A stretch of DNA of 64,000 bases from Neostapfia colusana (lineage: Eukaryota > Streptophyta > Magnoliopsida > Poales > Poaceae), in contig JASWHV010000012.1 in the NCBI GenBank assembly GCA_030760725.1, positions 36,921,652-36,985,651 of the forward strand. The letters run 5' to 3'. Position numbers and translations under genes: made by a program. The notes beneath the pieces are model-generated. The model did not search any database. It saw only the letters and a program-made list of their open reading frames with translations, and had not been told where the DNA came from. Shown piece by piece: positions 10,234 through 21,990 of the stretch (positions are counted from its first letter, which is position 1; each line of letters begins with the position of its first letter).

Positions 10234-10985
10234 AGAGGTGCACAACCACACATAAAACACTCTTGATTCCTAGTGTTGGCACCGCATGCCCCAAGAGCAC
10301 AAAAATTACCTCTCTCCACTCATTCCAAGCCCAGAAAGATTAAGTCTTTTAGGATGAGAGATTGGATCAAGGAGAGAGTCGTTCTTCTTGCAATTAAGCT
10401 CTTGGTTTGTCTTCTCTCACACAATTGGTGATTGTTGTTCTGTATTTGTGTGTTGGAGGAAGAGTTACTCTCTGTAGTCTTGTGGGAGGACTCAGATTAT
10501 GAGAACGCCCCACGCACAATTGTTTACCCCTGTGTGTGGTTAGTGGAATTGAATCGGCCTTTGTGGCGATTCAACAAGGGAAGGGTTGGTGAAACCCGGT
10601 CCTTGGTGGATTCCTCAACAGGGACGTAGATTCCTGGGTGGAATCGAACCTCGGAATAAAACTTTGTCTTGTGTGTTTTTGATCTTCCTTCAATTGTTAT
10701 TGAGGATTGCTAGTCATTATTTGATTTACATACACACCTAGTGTTAAAATTGAGAGTTATTGTGTCTTACTTCACTATACTTGAATAATCATTTATTTTT
10801 CGCTGCACAAACACCTGAAGTAGGAATAAGTCTCACTTTGATCCTTTAATTACAATCCTACCGGACTAGTCCGTACCATACCGGAGTAGTCCGGCCCATC
10901 TGGAATTAATCAGTTCGCTAAGTGTTTCAGGAAACCGCCTAAAAAATTCAAAGAGCCTATTCACCCCCTCTAGGCTACATTCAAT

Positions 10986-10999
10986 TGGTATCAGAGCCA
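10986..10999 (+). other. Primer binding site of element C
   Basis: TGGTATCAGAGCC follows the LTR end and matches the 3' end of initiator methionine tRNA. Confidence 0.85.
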
Positions 11000-11034
11000 A
11001 ACTCTTCAGAAGAGTATCATCACTCGAAGAGACG

Positions 11035-11810
11035 ATGTCGGAAATCAAGGGTGAATCCTAGGGCTTCCATCATGAAAATGGTGGTGACGAGGGAACCAAA
11101 AGATGGAAAACCTCCTCAATGCCATTCAGGACTGCGAGGATAATGATAAGGAGATGCTCCAATTAAAGGTGCTTATGCGGAAGAAGGCACTCTCCCCCAA
11201 CGGGAAGAAAATCAAAGACAAAAAGAAAAAAGGGGGCAGTCACGAAGACTACTCCCAATATCCTTTTAACTATGAGCGTTTAAATTCAAATAATCATTAT
11301 TTGTCAATTCCATTAGGCAAACCACCTTAGTTTGATAGAACGGATTATACAATGTGGAAACAAAACATGAAAATGCACCTTATGTCTCTAAACCCAAGTC
11401 TTTGGCATATAGTGTGTACAGGCTTAGATATACCAGATGACGATGAAGAGCTAACCCTGGATTAAGAACAAGCCATTAATCGGAACGCACAAGCCGCAGC
11501 AGTAATCACCTCATCATTGAGCCAAGACGAGTTCACCAAGGTGTATGGACTTGAAATTGCTAAAGAAATATGGGACACTCTCAAAACTGCACATGAAGGT
11601 GATTGACATGTGCGTGAAGCCAAGATCGAAATGATCGAAGGTGAATTGGGAAGGTTTGCCATCGAAGAAGGAGAATCATCTCAACAGATGTACAATAGAC
11701 TGAAGTCTCTCATCAATAAGGTCCGAGCCTATGGTTGCAGAAAGTGGACGGATCCTGAGGTGGTCAAGTTAATTCTTAGGGCATTCATGCCTAGGAACTT
11801 GACACTCTGC
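11035..11810 (+). pseudogene. gag: Element C gag, 5' part (interrupted by B)
   Basis: A start ATG at 11035 runs into a TAG after eight codons. The recognisable gag continues from about 11103 in another frame: KIKDKKKKGG, then FDRTDYTMWKQNMKMHL, EIWDTLKTAHEG, and GELGRFAIEEGESSQQMYNRL. TAG, TAA and TGA interrupt it near 11328, 11463 and 11604. The last codons read NLTLC, and the protein continues at 29943 once element B and one copy of its TCTGC duplication are removed. The architecture matches Sirevirus gag. It is non-functional. Confidence 0.85.
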
Positions 11811-14722
11811 TGTAAAAGTCCCAAAACTTGTAAATGGAAAACTTTAGTGATGAATAAAGTTGAGTTTAAATACAAAAAATGGGAATTGCAAAAACTGTTC
11901 TAAACATGTGAATATGGTCATGAGCAAGCACATGAATTCAAGTCCACTTTGAATTCAAATGATCACTTAAATGCAAGGTGGTCATTTTAAATGGAGGATT
12001 CAAACTGTGGTTGTAAATCTCCCCTATGCAGCCACCAAATTAAAAGTTTGAAGCCATATTTGAATTCTTCAGGTCCAAATTATGAGAGAGACAAATTTTG
12101 AGAAAATTTGGAGGCGCTTTGATATGTATATCAAAGAGGCTTATGAATTTACTTGAAATTTGAAGTCAAATTTGAAACTGAAGTGCACCTTGTCAAATCT
12201 TCCAAATGGCTTTCAAATTTGAGCTCTTCAGGATTTAAATTTGCACTGTGCCAAATTTGGAAGATCTTTTGGGTAGAAAAGCAGCGGGACCCACATGTCA
12301 GTGGGAGGGAAACTTACAACCCAAGCAATCCTGTTTTCCTCTGTTCTCACTCGATCAGCCGGCTGCCTCACGCGGGCCACCGAGTCCCCGACGCCACCTC
12401 CAGCTTTTCATGTAGGTTTTCCTCGGTGCTCATCCTCCACACCGAAGCAACAATGAAGTTGCTCACTCTCAGCTCACGCTTGTGGCTTTTGTTCTGCTCC
12501 CACGCACGAAAGCAGCGGCCGGCGCCGCCTCTGTTCCTTTCGATTGCACACCGGCGTTGCTCCACCTTTGCTCGAGCTGTCAACACAAAAGGGAGTGCCA
12601 ACGTGTGTACAGGATCTTCCCCAGCTCAACTCCGACGTTCCTGGCTTGTGGTGCGCACAAATCTACACTTGGTGCGAAGAACCGAAGCTCACCGGCGAAA
12701 GTGCAACTCGAGTCACAGTGGACAGCTCGTACCGAGGCTTTTCACGACCAAGCGAGCACCCTCCAAGATGAGCCGGGACTTCACGCTGCTCCTCCCCAAG
12801 TTTCAGCTCAAGCCGTGCAACGTAGCTCGAGAATTTTGAGTTTTCCTCTTGGACGGGGAAAACCTAACTGCGGGTAAGATTTTTGGAAATCGACGCTTAA
12901 TTCTCGGTTAGAGTTGTTCATGTTGCGCACACAGAAGCTAGAATGGTTAGGGCACATTTTTACTTCGCAGCCTTAGCCTAAAACCGGGTAGGGGCAACGG
13001 ATTTCGAGCTTTCTGGTCGGCGGCCATGGCGGGGACGTGCGGGTGCACGGTGACAACCGATTTGCAGCCGTTCCCGGACCGTTTTGAAGCAATGTCGGCC
13101 TTCCGTAAGCTCCCGGGGTGCTTTATCGCGGGTTGGATGCTTGTTCGTCCGGATAGGTCGGCCGGCCGACGGTGCCGCAGTGCTCCCGAGGCCGCCACAC
13201 GTCGCCGAGGGTAGTCCGGCCACCGGCAGCCCGAGCGAACCCCGCAGACGTGTTCCCTGACCTCCCAAACTCACTGGCGGCGAGTCTCCGGCAGAGAGGC
13301 GGCCGGGAAGCCGCGTCCGGCGAGCTCTGGTTGAGTTCAGGCGAGGGGGCAGCGCGGGAGCGGGGAACAGCCGAGGAGGAAGAAGATCCGGGCGGGTCCC
13401 GCGTGTCAGCGACAAAAATTTAAATTTGCTGACCTGCTGCGGCTCTGGGATCCATTGTGGCTGTGCGGGAAGAGTTCAGTGGCCCCATGTGGCTTGTTCC
13501 AGCAAGTGACACGTGGTCCCCCTTGACCCACACGCAGGATTTGAACAATTCCCGGTTTATTTGAATTTCTCAAATTTAGTTCAAACTTTAGAACTTCATA
13601 ACATTTGATAGGAAGCTCCAAATTTTGTGATTCAAATTGGGTTAGATTCAGATTGAAAAACTCTATCCAAACATTCAACCCAATGTGTACTAAAATAAAT
13701 ATTTAATTCTGGAAAATTCTTTAAAGCTTTTCAGCAAAAGAATTTTAGAGGGAGTTTGGTTCATCCAAAAATCTTCAAATTTTGCCAGAATATTCTTTAG
13801 GATATTAGTGGACTCCAGTAAAAGTGTCAGCTCATTTGGAGTCGATTTAGTTGGGATAATTATGATTGCAAGTTTCTGTATTCAAATGAATACAGAAACA
13901 ATTCCAGAGAATTTCCAAAACTTGGAAATTCAGTTCTGGGCAATTCTTAGTTCCACGATTCCTAGGAAAATTCATGCATGCTCCCTGAGCTATGTTTGAA
14001 ATTGTGGTTCACTTTCATTTGCATGAAAGTTCAAATTTATTCAGAATTAATTCCGTTTTGCTTAAATGCTTAGGGAATTGTTCTGAGTGATCTACTCACT
14101 GAAAAATTCTGAATTTTGGTCCAGATGATTTTCTTGTGACAAGGAACTCACAAGAAAATTTTCAGCTCCATTGGAGTCCTGGATCAGTACTGCCCTATTT
14201 AACCTCTTAGATGATCAACACACACAAGTGATGAGAAATACTTATCACTTGATCATAGTGCTTAAACCCAAACCTAAACCACTAGCACCAGTGTCATTTT
14301 AAATTCTTAAACAGAGTTCCAGTTTTAAACTTGTCTTTAGAACTTGTTAGAAAAAGCTTTACAATTAAACATATATGCATATTCATAACGTGTTATGATT
14401 AAACATGGAAAAGTGGTGAGAAGTGAAGCTTGAATCAAGGAGCGAGAAGGGCAGTGATTAAGCTTCAAGTCATCAGCAACTAACTTCACAATTATCTGAC
14501 TTTAGTCACCTGCAAAACCAAGGCAAACTCCGGTTTGCATTTAAGTTATTTGTAAAGTTTTTACTTTGTTCACAATTATGGTTTAGAGTTTGTATGTGCA
14601 TTAGGTCAAGGATGTTTTACACTCCAAATGCATGACCAAATAAACCCTGGAGTCAAGGGTAGAAAAGTGATACCACTGTATAAGGTTGCCATGCTAAATA
14701 GGTTATGACATCCGGTAGAAGT

Positions 14723-14743
14723 CGAGTAGTTGGAATCTACTCG
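14723..14743 (+). other. Conserved LTR hairpin 1 (B 5' LTR copy)
   Basis: CGAGTAG/CTACTCG around TTGGAAT, identical to the A copy. The B 3' LTR has the same hairpin at 24800-24820. Confidence 0.65.
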
Positions 14744-15333
14744 CGAGCTAAAGTCAGGATTACATGGGTGTAGTTGAGAAAGGCAAACTAAAGTTTATAT
14801 TTCTAAAGATGAGACTGGGCAGGAGGGTTAGGCAGCGACAAGACGAGGTCTTGGTCAAGTAGCTCTGCCTGAGTCGGTTAAGGACCGATGCGTGTGCGAC
14901 TCTCATGAGCAAGTATTGAGTTGTGTACTGGATTCTTATTGCTATATGGGACCCAGGAAACCGATGTACCAGGTCAACTGGATTGTAGAGGCATACCACA
15001 TCGTCTCGTTAGACCTATGAGACCGAGACGGCGCGACCGGTTCTACAGTCAAGTGTCCTGCGAAAGGTTGCCACATACGACGTAATGAAGGACGCCAGAT
15101 TTGGGTCTTCATAGGCGGGCGTATGTGTCGAGTTATCCGGGCAGTGTTTGATTTGAATCACCGTCCCTCGCGGTTATTGAGTACCGCTTGCTCACTTGTT
15201 GTGACATAGTAATCAAGTTGTGTGAGAACAGTTTGCAAAGTTTTAATTGCTGCTATGATTATTGTAAATTGCATGAAAACCCTGTTTGAAGTAGAGATAG
15301 AGCAAACTAAAGTTAATTTCCACTGAACAAGTA

Positions 15334-15378
15334 ACATTGGAATGAAGCGTTTCTTGTTTGATTGTGGAGTTCCAATGT
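15334..15378 (+). other. Conserved LTR hairpin 2 (B 5' LTR copy)
   Basis: ACATTGGAA (15334-15342) pairs perfectly with TTCCAATGT (15370-15378) over a loop carrying GCGTTTCTTGTTTGATTG. In G the loop is the same but the stem sequence differs and still pairs. Confidence 0.65.
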
Positions 15379-15840
15379 AGCTGGGTGCAAGGTCACTACG
15401 ATGATGGCTAAAATCTGAAAGTTAAGGATGAACTCGTAGGCGAGTCTTTTTGCAAACTACATGTTTAAGTCTTAAGTTACTTTCATGTAGAGTTGCATGC
15501 TTGGGAGAGACGGTTAAGTCTTGCTGAGCCTTGTGCTCACTTTTGCTATATGAGTGGTTTTGCAGGTTAACTTCAACGCTTATAAAGAGGGTTGTCCGGT
15601 GAGACTCGGAAACTCCCGAGTTGGTTAACACATGGAGAACCTAGCCGCTGCCATGTCTTCGTGTTGCTAGCGAGAGGAGTCCGCTGTCTGTACCTCCTCT
15701 TGAGTGCTCATTAGTTATTCGACGTGAGTTGTTTGTAGTCTTCCGCTGTAGCTAATTGTTGTAAAATTATTTACAGAGAACATTTGTAAGCTTCCGCTTT
15801 TGATTTATGTAATACAGTTTTCCTTATATGTGTGCTGTTG

Positions 15841-15861
15841 GGTGCCGCATAACACGGCACC
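15841..15861 (+). other. Conserved LTR hairpin 3 (B 5' LTR copy)
   Basis: GGTGCCG pairs with CGGCACC over CATAACA, about 70 bases before the LTR end. Confidence 0.55.
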
Positions 15862-15930
15862 ACCCAATGTGATTCCCGGGTGAGGTGCCCCATCTCCGTG
15901 ACTGAATGTGCGACGGTTCGGGCCCTGTCA

Positions 15931-17476
15931 GCGTGGTATCAGAGCGGCATTGGTAATAGCACACGGAATAAGGATCGTATTACGACAAAAACTTAGGATA
16001 CAGTGAGGAAACTGTATTAGGCCCACATAAGGACTATAGTAGTACAGTTACTTAGAGTGGCATGACTAACATACTTGCTATAATTCTGAATTTTGATTAT
16101 GTAACGACGCACCTACGCTCAGGTAAGATTGGTAAGGAACGCCACCGAAAGCGGTTCAATTTCGGTTAGCTCCCCTGACGAGGAAAGTGGTTCAGGGATA
16201 GGTCTCATAGCTTGGTGTGAGACGTTAATATGAAACTCTTGGACTCTTCATGTTCCTGAGTTCATAGGAAACGTTGGTCCCTAGCATGCATTAGGCAAGA
16301 AAGTGGAGACCCCATCGTGTGGTCAGTACTGCGATAGTGTGTTCTTATGGAAATAGCCTAGGAGGACATACGCAGCGCTCGCCATCGGCGTGCCCTGGAG
16401 GGCAGTAGGTGGTATCTGTTGGGGTGATAAAATTCCCAACTGTGACGACCCGTTCATGCTCTACTTAGGTTCTCTGTCGTGTGGTGTAAAAACATGATCA
16501 CGTACCTTGAGACGTGGCTTAACTCAAGGACGGCCGTATGGAAATGATACGGGCGTATGTATTTACTTTCAAACATGTACCTGCCTGAAATGAAAACAAC
16601 CCTTGAGTGCACCACTATTAAGTGTTCTTCGGCAGGTACTAACCACGTACGTATCCCGTGTGGTACACGCGTGCGAGAGCCCGTCTTAGTGCTACTGATA
16701 AAACGGACATGCCGGTATAATCCGGTTAGAATTTTCTTTGGTGAGGCAACGTAGTACCGACATGTTTCTTACGGTGCATCGACACCATACTACACTTAAT
16801 AATCTCTTCCCTATGAAGAAATGATTCATGAACTAACTTTTAACTAAAAAATGGAAGTTTGAAACAAATATTAGTTATTTAACTCTTATTTTGAGCTAAG
16901 ATTCAAATGAGAGAATGTTTAGGCTTCAAGATTTCAAAAACAGAGTGCTCTGTTTCTGGCAGGAATTCTTTCTGGACTTTAACAGAGCCTAACTCTGAGT
17001 ATATTTAACCAATTAAGGTGTATGATACAGTTCCGGAAATATTTTCAAGTGCTCTACAACTTATTTGTAGAAATCTAGAGCAAAATCACCGGTTAAGTTG
17101 GTGAAAAGTCCAGTTGAAGGCAAACTGTTCAGAACCAGGACAGCAGCAAAAACCTCTCTGGACCTTTCTGTTTTTAAGCGATAACTTCCTGTAGAAAAAT
17201 CCTTAAGGAGCCCATGAGTACTCGTTGGAAAGATACTGAAGTTTACTAAAACTTTGGTATGGAACTCAAGTCAAGATATGTAGTTAACTTGAGTAAATAT
17301 TGGAGTTTCTGTGGACTGGTCAGAGTAGTCCAGCTGATTAGTTTAGCGTACTTAAGATTTGTTTAAACATGAATGTGGTTATGCTTTCATAAAGTTCATG
17401 ACATGTTCATGTTTTACTTATCTTTATTACTACTGAGATAGAATTTTTATTGACTAAACATTTTGTTTCGTGCAGT
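15931..17476 (+). other. 5' leader of B: primer binding site (15934-15953), donor-like and acceptor-like splice sites
   Basis: TGGTATCAGAGCGGC at 15934 is the initiator-tRNA primer binding site. A strong donor-like CAG|GTAAGA lies at 16121-16126. A pyrimidine-rich GTTTCGTGCAG ends at 17475, one base before the gag ATG. Between them are a CCTTGAG/CTCAAGG stem (16505-16529) and the palindrome ACAGAGTGCTCTGT (16940-16953), both also present in E and, modified, in G. No protein-coding gene is visible. The leader resembles a retained or alternatively spliced intron. Confidence 0.65.
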
Positions 17477-20400
17477 ATGGTACGCGCACATTCTCAAATG
17501 GAGATTGGAGGTTCGAGTCAAGGTGGGATGACTCAACTTCATCACAAGAGTCATCGCCAACCGGATTGGCGGAAATTATGGCGAAGATGAATGAAACTCT
17601 CCAAACTCTAGTTCAGCAAGGAATAAATAGAGAAGCTCAACATCACATGCCAACCCCGAGCACTTATCTGGATTTCTTGGCGACACAGCCAGTATTCTCC
17701 GAAGCGGCTGACCATTGTGAAGCGAATCACTAGTTACGTGTCATTGAGTCCAAGTTTGGGTTGATTCAATGTGATGAATCCCAGATGACTCTGTTTGCCG
17801 CTCAGCAGCTTCATGGCTTTGCTGGAGCATGGTGGGCAGAATACCTTGCTATCCAACCAGTAGGGCATCGTGTCACATGGGCGGAGTTCCAGGATGCGTT
17901 TCATGCTCGTTTCGTTCCTGCGGGCATAATGCAAACAAATCTGGATGAATTCTGGAATCTAAAACAAGGAGAAATGAGTGTTATTGAGTATGCGAAGAAA
18001 TTCAATTGCTTAGCTCAATATGTCCCTGATTATGTGAAATCACCATCCTTGAAGGGATATCATTTTTACTGAGGCCTGACTGCTAGGCTGCGATGTGAGT
18101 TGGCTCAGGTTAGCCAAGAAAATCTTGATGAGTTTGTTAGCTGTGCTATCACTCAGGAATATTATTCCAATCTCTACCTTAAAGAAAAGAGGGAAAGGGA
18201 CGCATCACAGGATGAATGCAATTATCTGACTCAGAAGTATCGGTTGGTAATCCGTTCACCTTCCGGTCGAGAGGTTCCACAAGAGGTGCAGTCATTCTGG
18301 GAGTATGACAACTCTTATACTCCGCAGAGGTCTTACTTACCTCCACCGTAGAAGCAACTTATTTCTCATGCACCTCAGTATCAATAGGGTGCATCAGAAG
18401 GTTATTCCCCTCAAGATGTTGAAGATGATCACGGTGATTTCTCAGCTGAACCGAGTGGTGTCCCACTTCATATTGACAATGAACTCAATGTCAATGAAGC
18501 AACTGAACCGAGCAGCAACATTATGTCTGCGGATTCAGTTCCCAAAAGTGATCTTGGACAGCAAAGAAAAGCCATGTCCAAAGTTGGAACTGTTAATTAT
18601 GTGTCAGTCGATGATCTGCCCAAATGAGGTCCAGTTCTTGCCGGCAGGTTCACCTTAAATGACAAGCCGGTTGTCATTCTATTCGACTCTGGTGCAACCC
18701 ATAACTTCATTAGCAAGGCGACAGTGATCCGGGATCAGATCTCCACAATTATCACAAAAGGTTCTTACCTTATTTATTCACCAGGTGGAGACATATCGAC
18801 TAATAAAGTCGTTTCTAGAGCACCACTGTGTTTGGGTGGAAAAATTTATCCTACCACCCTTATCATTCTCAAAGATCAAGGAATTGATGCCATATTGGGA
18901 ATATCATGGTTGACCTTCCATAAGGCTGTTCTGGATATCGAGAACAGGAGTGTTCATTTGGACTCTCCAATTCACGGCCGTCATACATTGTATCTCGGCA
19001 AAGCGGTTTCCAAAGACCCGGGAGTATGTAATGCCGAAGCTTGCAAGTTAGAAGACATTCCGGTAGTCTGTGAATATCCGGACGTGTTTCCCGAAGATCT
19101 TCCAGGCTTACCACCTGAGCGCAAGGTGGAATTCAAAATAGAGCTGATACCCGATCTCTCGGAGACCATACAAAATGGCTCCGAATGAATTAGCTGAATT
19201 GAAGGAGCAACTCAAAGATCTGATGGACAAAGGGTTTATTCGTCCAATTTCATCACCATGGGGTTGCACAGATTTATTAGTGAAGAAGAAGGATGTGACG
19301 CTGAGGCTATGCATCGATTATTGTCCGTTAAATGCTGTGACGATAAAGAACAAGTATTCACTACCAAGAATTGATATCCTCTTTGATCAGCTAGTGGGTG
19401 CTAAAGTCTTCTCTAAGATGGATTTAATGTCAGGATATCATCAAATCAAGATTCGAGCGGAGGATATCCCGAAAACAGCATTCTCGACAACACATGGACT
19501 CTATGAGTATCTTGTCATGTCATTTGGGTTGACCAATGCTCCGGCTCACTTTATTTATCTTATGAACTCGGTGTTCATGCCGAAGCTGGATCAGTTTGTC
19601 GTGGTATTCATCGATGACATCTTGGTCTATTCCAAATCAGAAGAGGAACACGCTAAACATTTGCATATTGTGCTCCAAGGCTTGAGAGATCACAAGCTCT
19701 ATGCAAAGTTCAGTAAATGTGAATTCTGGATCAACCAAGTGCCATTTCTTGGACATATTTTTTCAGCAGAAGGCATTGCTGTTGATCGTAGTAAGATTGA
19801 ACAAGTGCTGAAATGGAAGTCTCCAACATCAGTCCATAAAGTTCGTAGCTTCTTAGTTTTGGCGGGATATTATCGGAGGTTCATCCCGGGCTTCTAAAAA
19901 ATCTCCAAACCTATGATGGAGCTACTGAAAAAGGGCATCAAATATGATTGGAACAAGCCATGTGAGGAATCTTTTCAAGCGTTGGTGAAACACCTCACAA
20001 CAGCCCCGGTTCTAGCCCAACCGGATACAACCAAGCCTTTGATGTTTATTGTGATGCGTCCGGCATCGGACTTGGTTGTGTACTCATGCAGGAAGGACGT
20101 GTGGTCGCATATGGATCATGGCAATTACGGAATCATGAACAACATTATCCTACTCATGATCTCGAGCTTGCTGCCGTGGTGCTAGCTTTGAAGATGTGGA
20201 GACATTACCTATTGGGAAATCTGGTTCATCTCTACACCGACCACAAAAGCTTGAAGTACATATTCACTCAAAAAGAGTTGAATATGCGACAACGGTGATG
20301 GTTGGAGCTGATCAAAGATTATGAGATTGAAATTCATTATCATCCGGGCAAGCAAATGTGGTTGCCGATGCACTCAGCGGGAAGTCTCATATTCATAATC

Positions 20401-21908
20401 TGACCATTTCGCCGGTAGAAGAGGAAGAATCGAGTCTTTACTTGGTTCCATATGGAGCTCTACATAATCTAGCTCTCATACCCACATTGAAAGAGGAGGT
20501 TATGAAGGCTCAAAAGCGAGACAAGGGCATGGCTCATATTAAAAGGAGGTTGAAGAACAGGGAGATGTAATGTTTCTGGTTAGATGATGAATATACCTTA
20601 TGGTTCAAGGACCGGATAGTCGTACCCCGGGATATGAGGCTGCGGAAGAAAATTTTTGATGAGACTCACTTATCGAAATTTTATATTCATCCGAGCAGCA
20701 ATAAAATGTACCAAGACCTCCAGAAGAAGTTTTGGTGGACACGTATCAAACATGAAGTTGCAAAATACGTTTCAGAATGTGCTACATGTCGAAGAGTTAA
20801 GGCTGACCATGTGAAGAAGTCGGGCCTGCTGCAACCACTACAATTACCTGCATGGAAGTGGGAAGACTTGAGTATGGATTTCATTGTTGGGTTGCCAATG
20901 ACCTCCCACCACCATGATTCGATTTGGGTAATCATTGACCGATTAACCAAATAAGCACGTTTTATCCCTGTGCATACCAACTACAACGCCAAGCAGTATG
21001 CGGAGCTTTACATAGCATGGATCTTGTGCTTGCATGGAGTTCCCCGTACCATTGTCTCCGATAGAGGATCACTGTTTGTAGCCCGTTTCTGGGAACAGCT
21101 ACACGCATCCTTCGGAACCAAATTGATTCGAAGCTCCGTCTATCACCATCAAACTGATGGGCAAACTGAGAGGGTGAATCAAATACTTGAAGATATGCTA
21201 AGGGCATTTTCCATCCACCACGGTAAGAACTGGGATGATCACTTACGGTTGGCAGAGTTCTCGTATAACAACGGTTATCAAACAAGCATAAAAATGGCAT
21301 CTTATGAAGCTCTCTACGGCTGGAAGTGCCGCACAACCTTGAACTGGTGTGAATCCGGCGAGAGAGTTATTTACGGGATTGATCTCTTAAATGAAGCAGA
21401 AGAGCGGGTAAGGCTTATTCAAGCAAATCTTAAAGCCGCTCAGTCCAGACAAAAGAGCTATGCGGATAAGAAACGTCGTCCTCTGGAATTTTAAGTTGGA
21501 GACCATGTATATCTCCGCGTATCTCCTATGAAGGGCGTTCACCGATTCGGAGTGAAAGGAAAATTAGCTCCGCGTTTTATCGGTCCCTTCGTCATCATCG
21601 AAAGATGTGGACCCGGGGCAAACCGTGTGGAATTACCGGCAGCATTAGCCGGAGTTCATAATGTCTTCCACATATCTCAGTTGCGGAAGTGTTTGAAAGT
21701 TCCAACGGAGATTCTCACGGAAGGCATAGCAGATTTGAAGCCGGACCTTACTTATGTTGAACATCCAACCCGGATAATTGATGAAAAGACTCGCGAGACA
21801 AGAAACCGGACGCTGCAATTTTTCAAAGTGCTATGGGAAAATCACACGTCCGAGGAAGCAACATGGTGAAGCGAGGAATATTTACAATGCAATCATCCGA
21901 GTTGTTAG
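17477..21908 (+). pseudogene. gag-pol: Element B gag-pol, degenerate
   Basis: The reading starts at the ATG at 17477 (MVRAHSQ). It shifts frame within about 50 codons, then shows gag (LIQCDESQMTLFAAQQLHG), protease (LFDSGATHNFIS, about 18679), RT (FGLTNAPAHF; FIDDILVYS about 19606), RNase H, integrase (HHCC about 20660-20790; DDE motifs SMDFIVG, SDRG, TERVNQ) and a chromodomain-like tail. Stops include TAG 17731, TGA 18070, TAA near 19896, TGA near 20296 and TGA 21867, and there are several frameshifts. The zinc-knuckle region is badly eroded. The order and family match G. It cannot make a full polyprotein. Confidence 0.9.
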
Positions 21909-21976
21909 AGGCTTATGTTCGATAGTCGTCCTCCCCGCGTTGTTCTTAATCATGAATCTCAGGACGAGATTCTTTT

Positions 21977-21990
21977 TAAGGGGGGTGAAA
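21977..21990 (+). other. Polypurine tract of element B
   Basis: TAAGGGGGGTGAAA precedes the 3' LTR TGTAAAAG, after the conserved CAGGACGAGATTCTTTT block. Confidence 0.8.

Larger units (their letters stand above)
9412..10983 (+). repeat. 5' LTR of Sirevirus C
   Basis: The LTR starts TGAAAGTGCATC where D gag breaks and ends ...CTACATTCA before ATTGGTATCAGAGCC. It holds a tandem array of palindromic ACTAGT units (9700-10200), a TATA box at 10225 and two further CCGGA.TAGTCCG copies at about 10861-10894. The start is uncertain by 2-3 bases because the 3' LTR is not in the window. Confidence 0.8.
11811..15930 (+). repeat. 5' LTR of element B (4120 bp)
   Basis: It runs from TGTAAAAGTCCC to ...GGGCCCTGTCA, directly before GCGTGGTATCAGAGC. 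The GC-rich island (about 12290-13500) starts and ends near GGGACCCACATGTCAG-like motifs. Hairpin 1 is at 14723-14743, hairpin 2 at 15334-15378 and hairpin 3 at 15841-15861. The acidic exon 1 seen in A, E, F and G is not intact here. A related exon 2 can be read after TTTTGCAG at about 15566 (AYKEGCPV) but ends early. Long open frames in the GC island are judged not to be genes. Confidence 0.9.

Noticed and set aside
12153..12839. 228-codon open frame in the B 5' LTR and its counterpart (22333-23127) in the 3' LTR
   Set aside because: The frame crosses the AT-rich to GC-rich boundary, has no recognisable domain, differs in length between the two LTRs through indels that are not multiples of three, and has overlapping open frames on both strands, as expected from GC-rich sequence.
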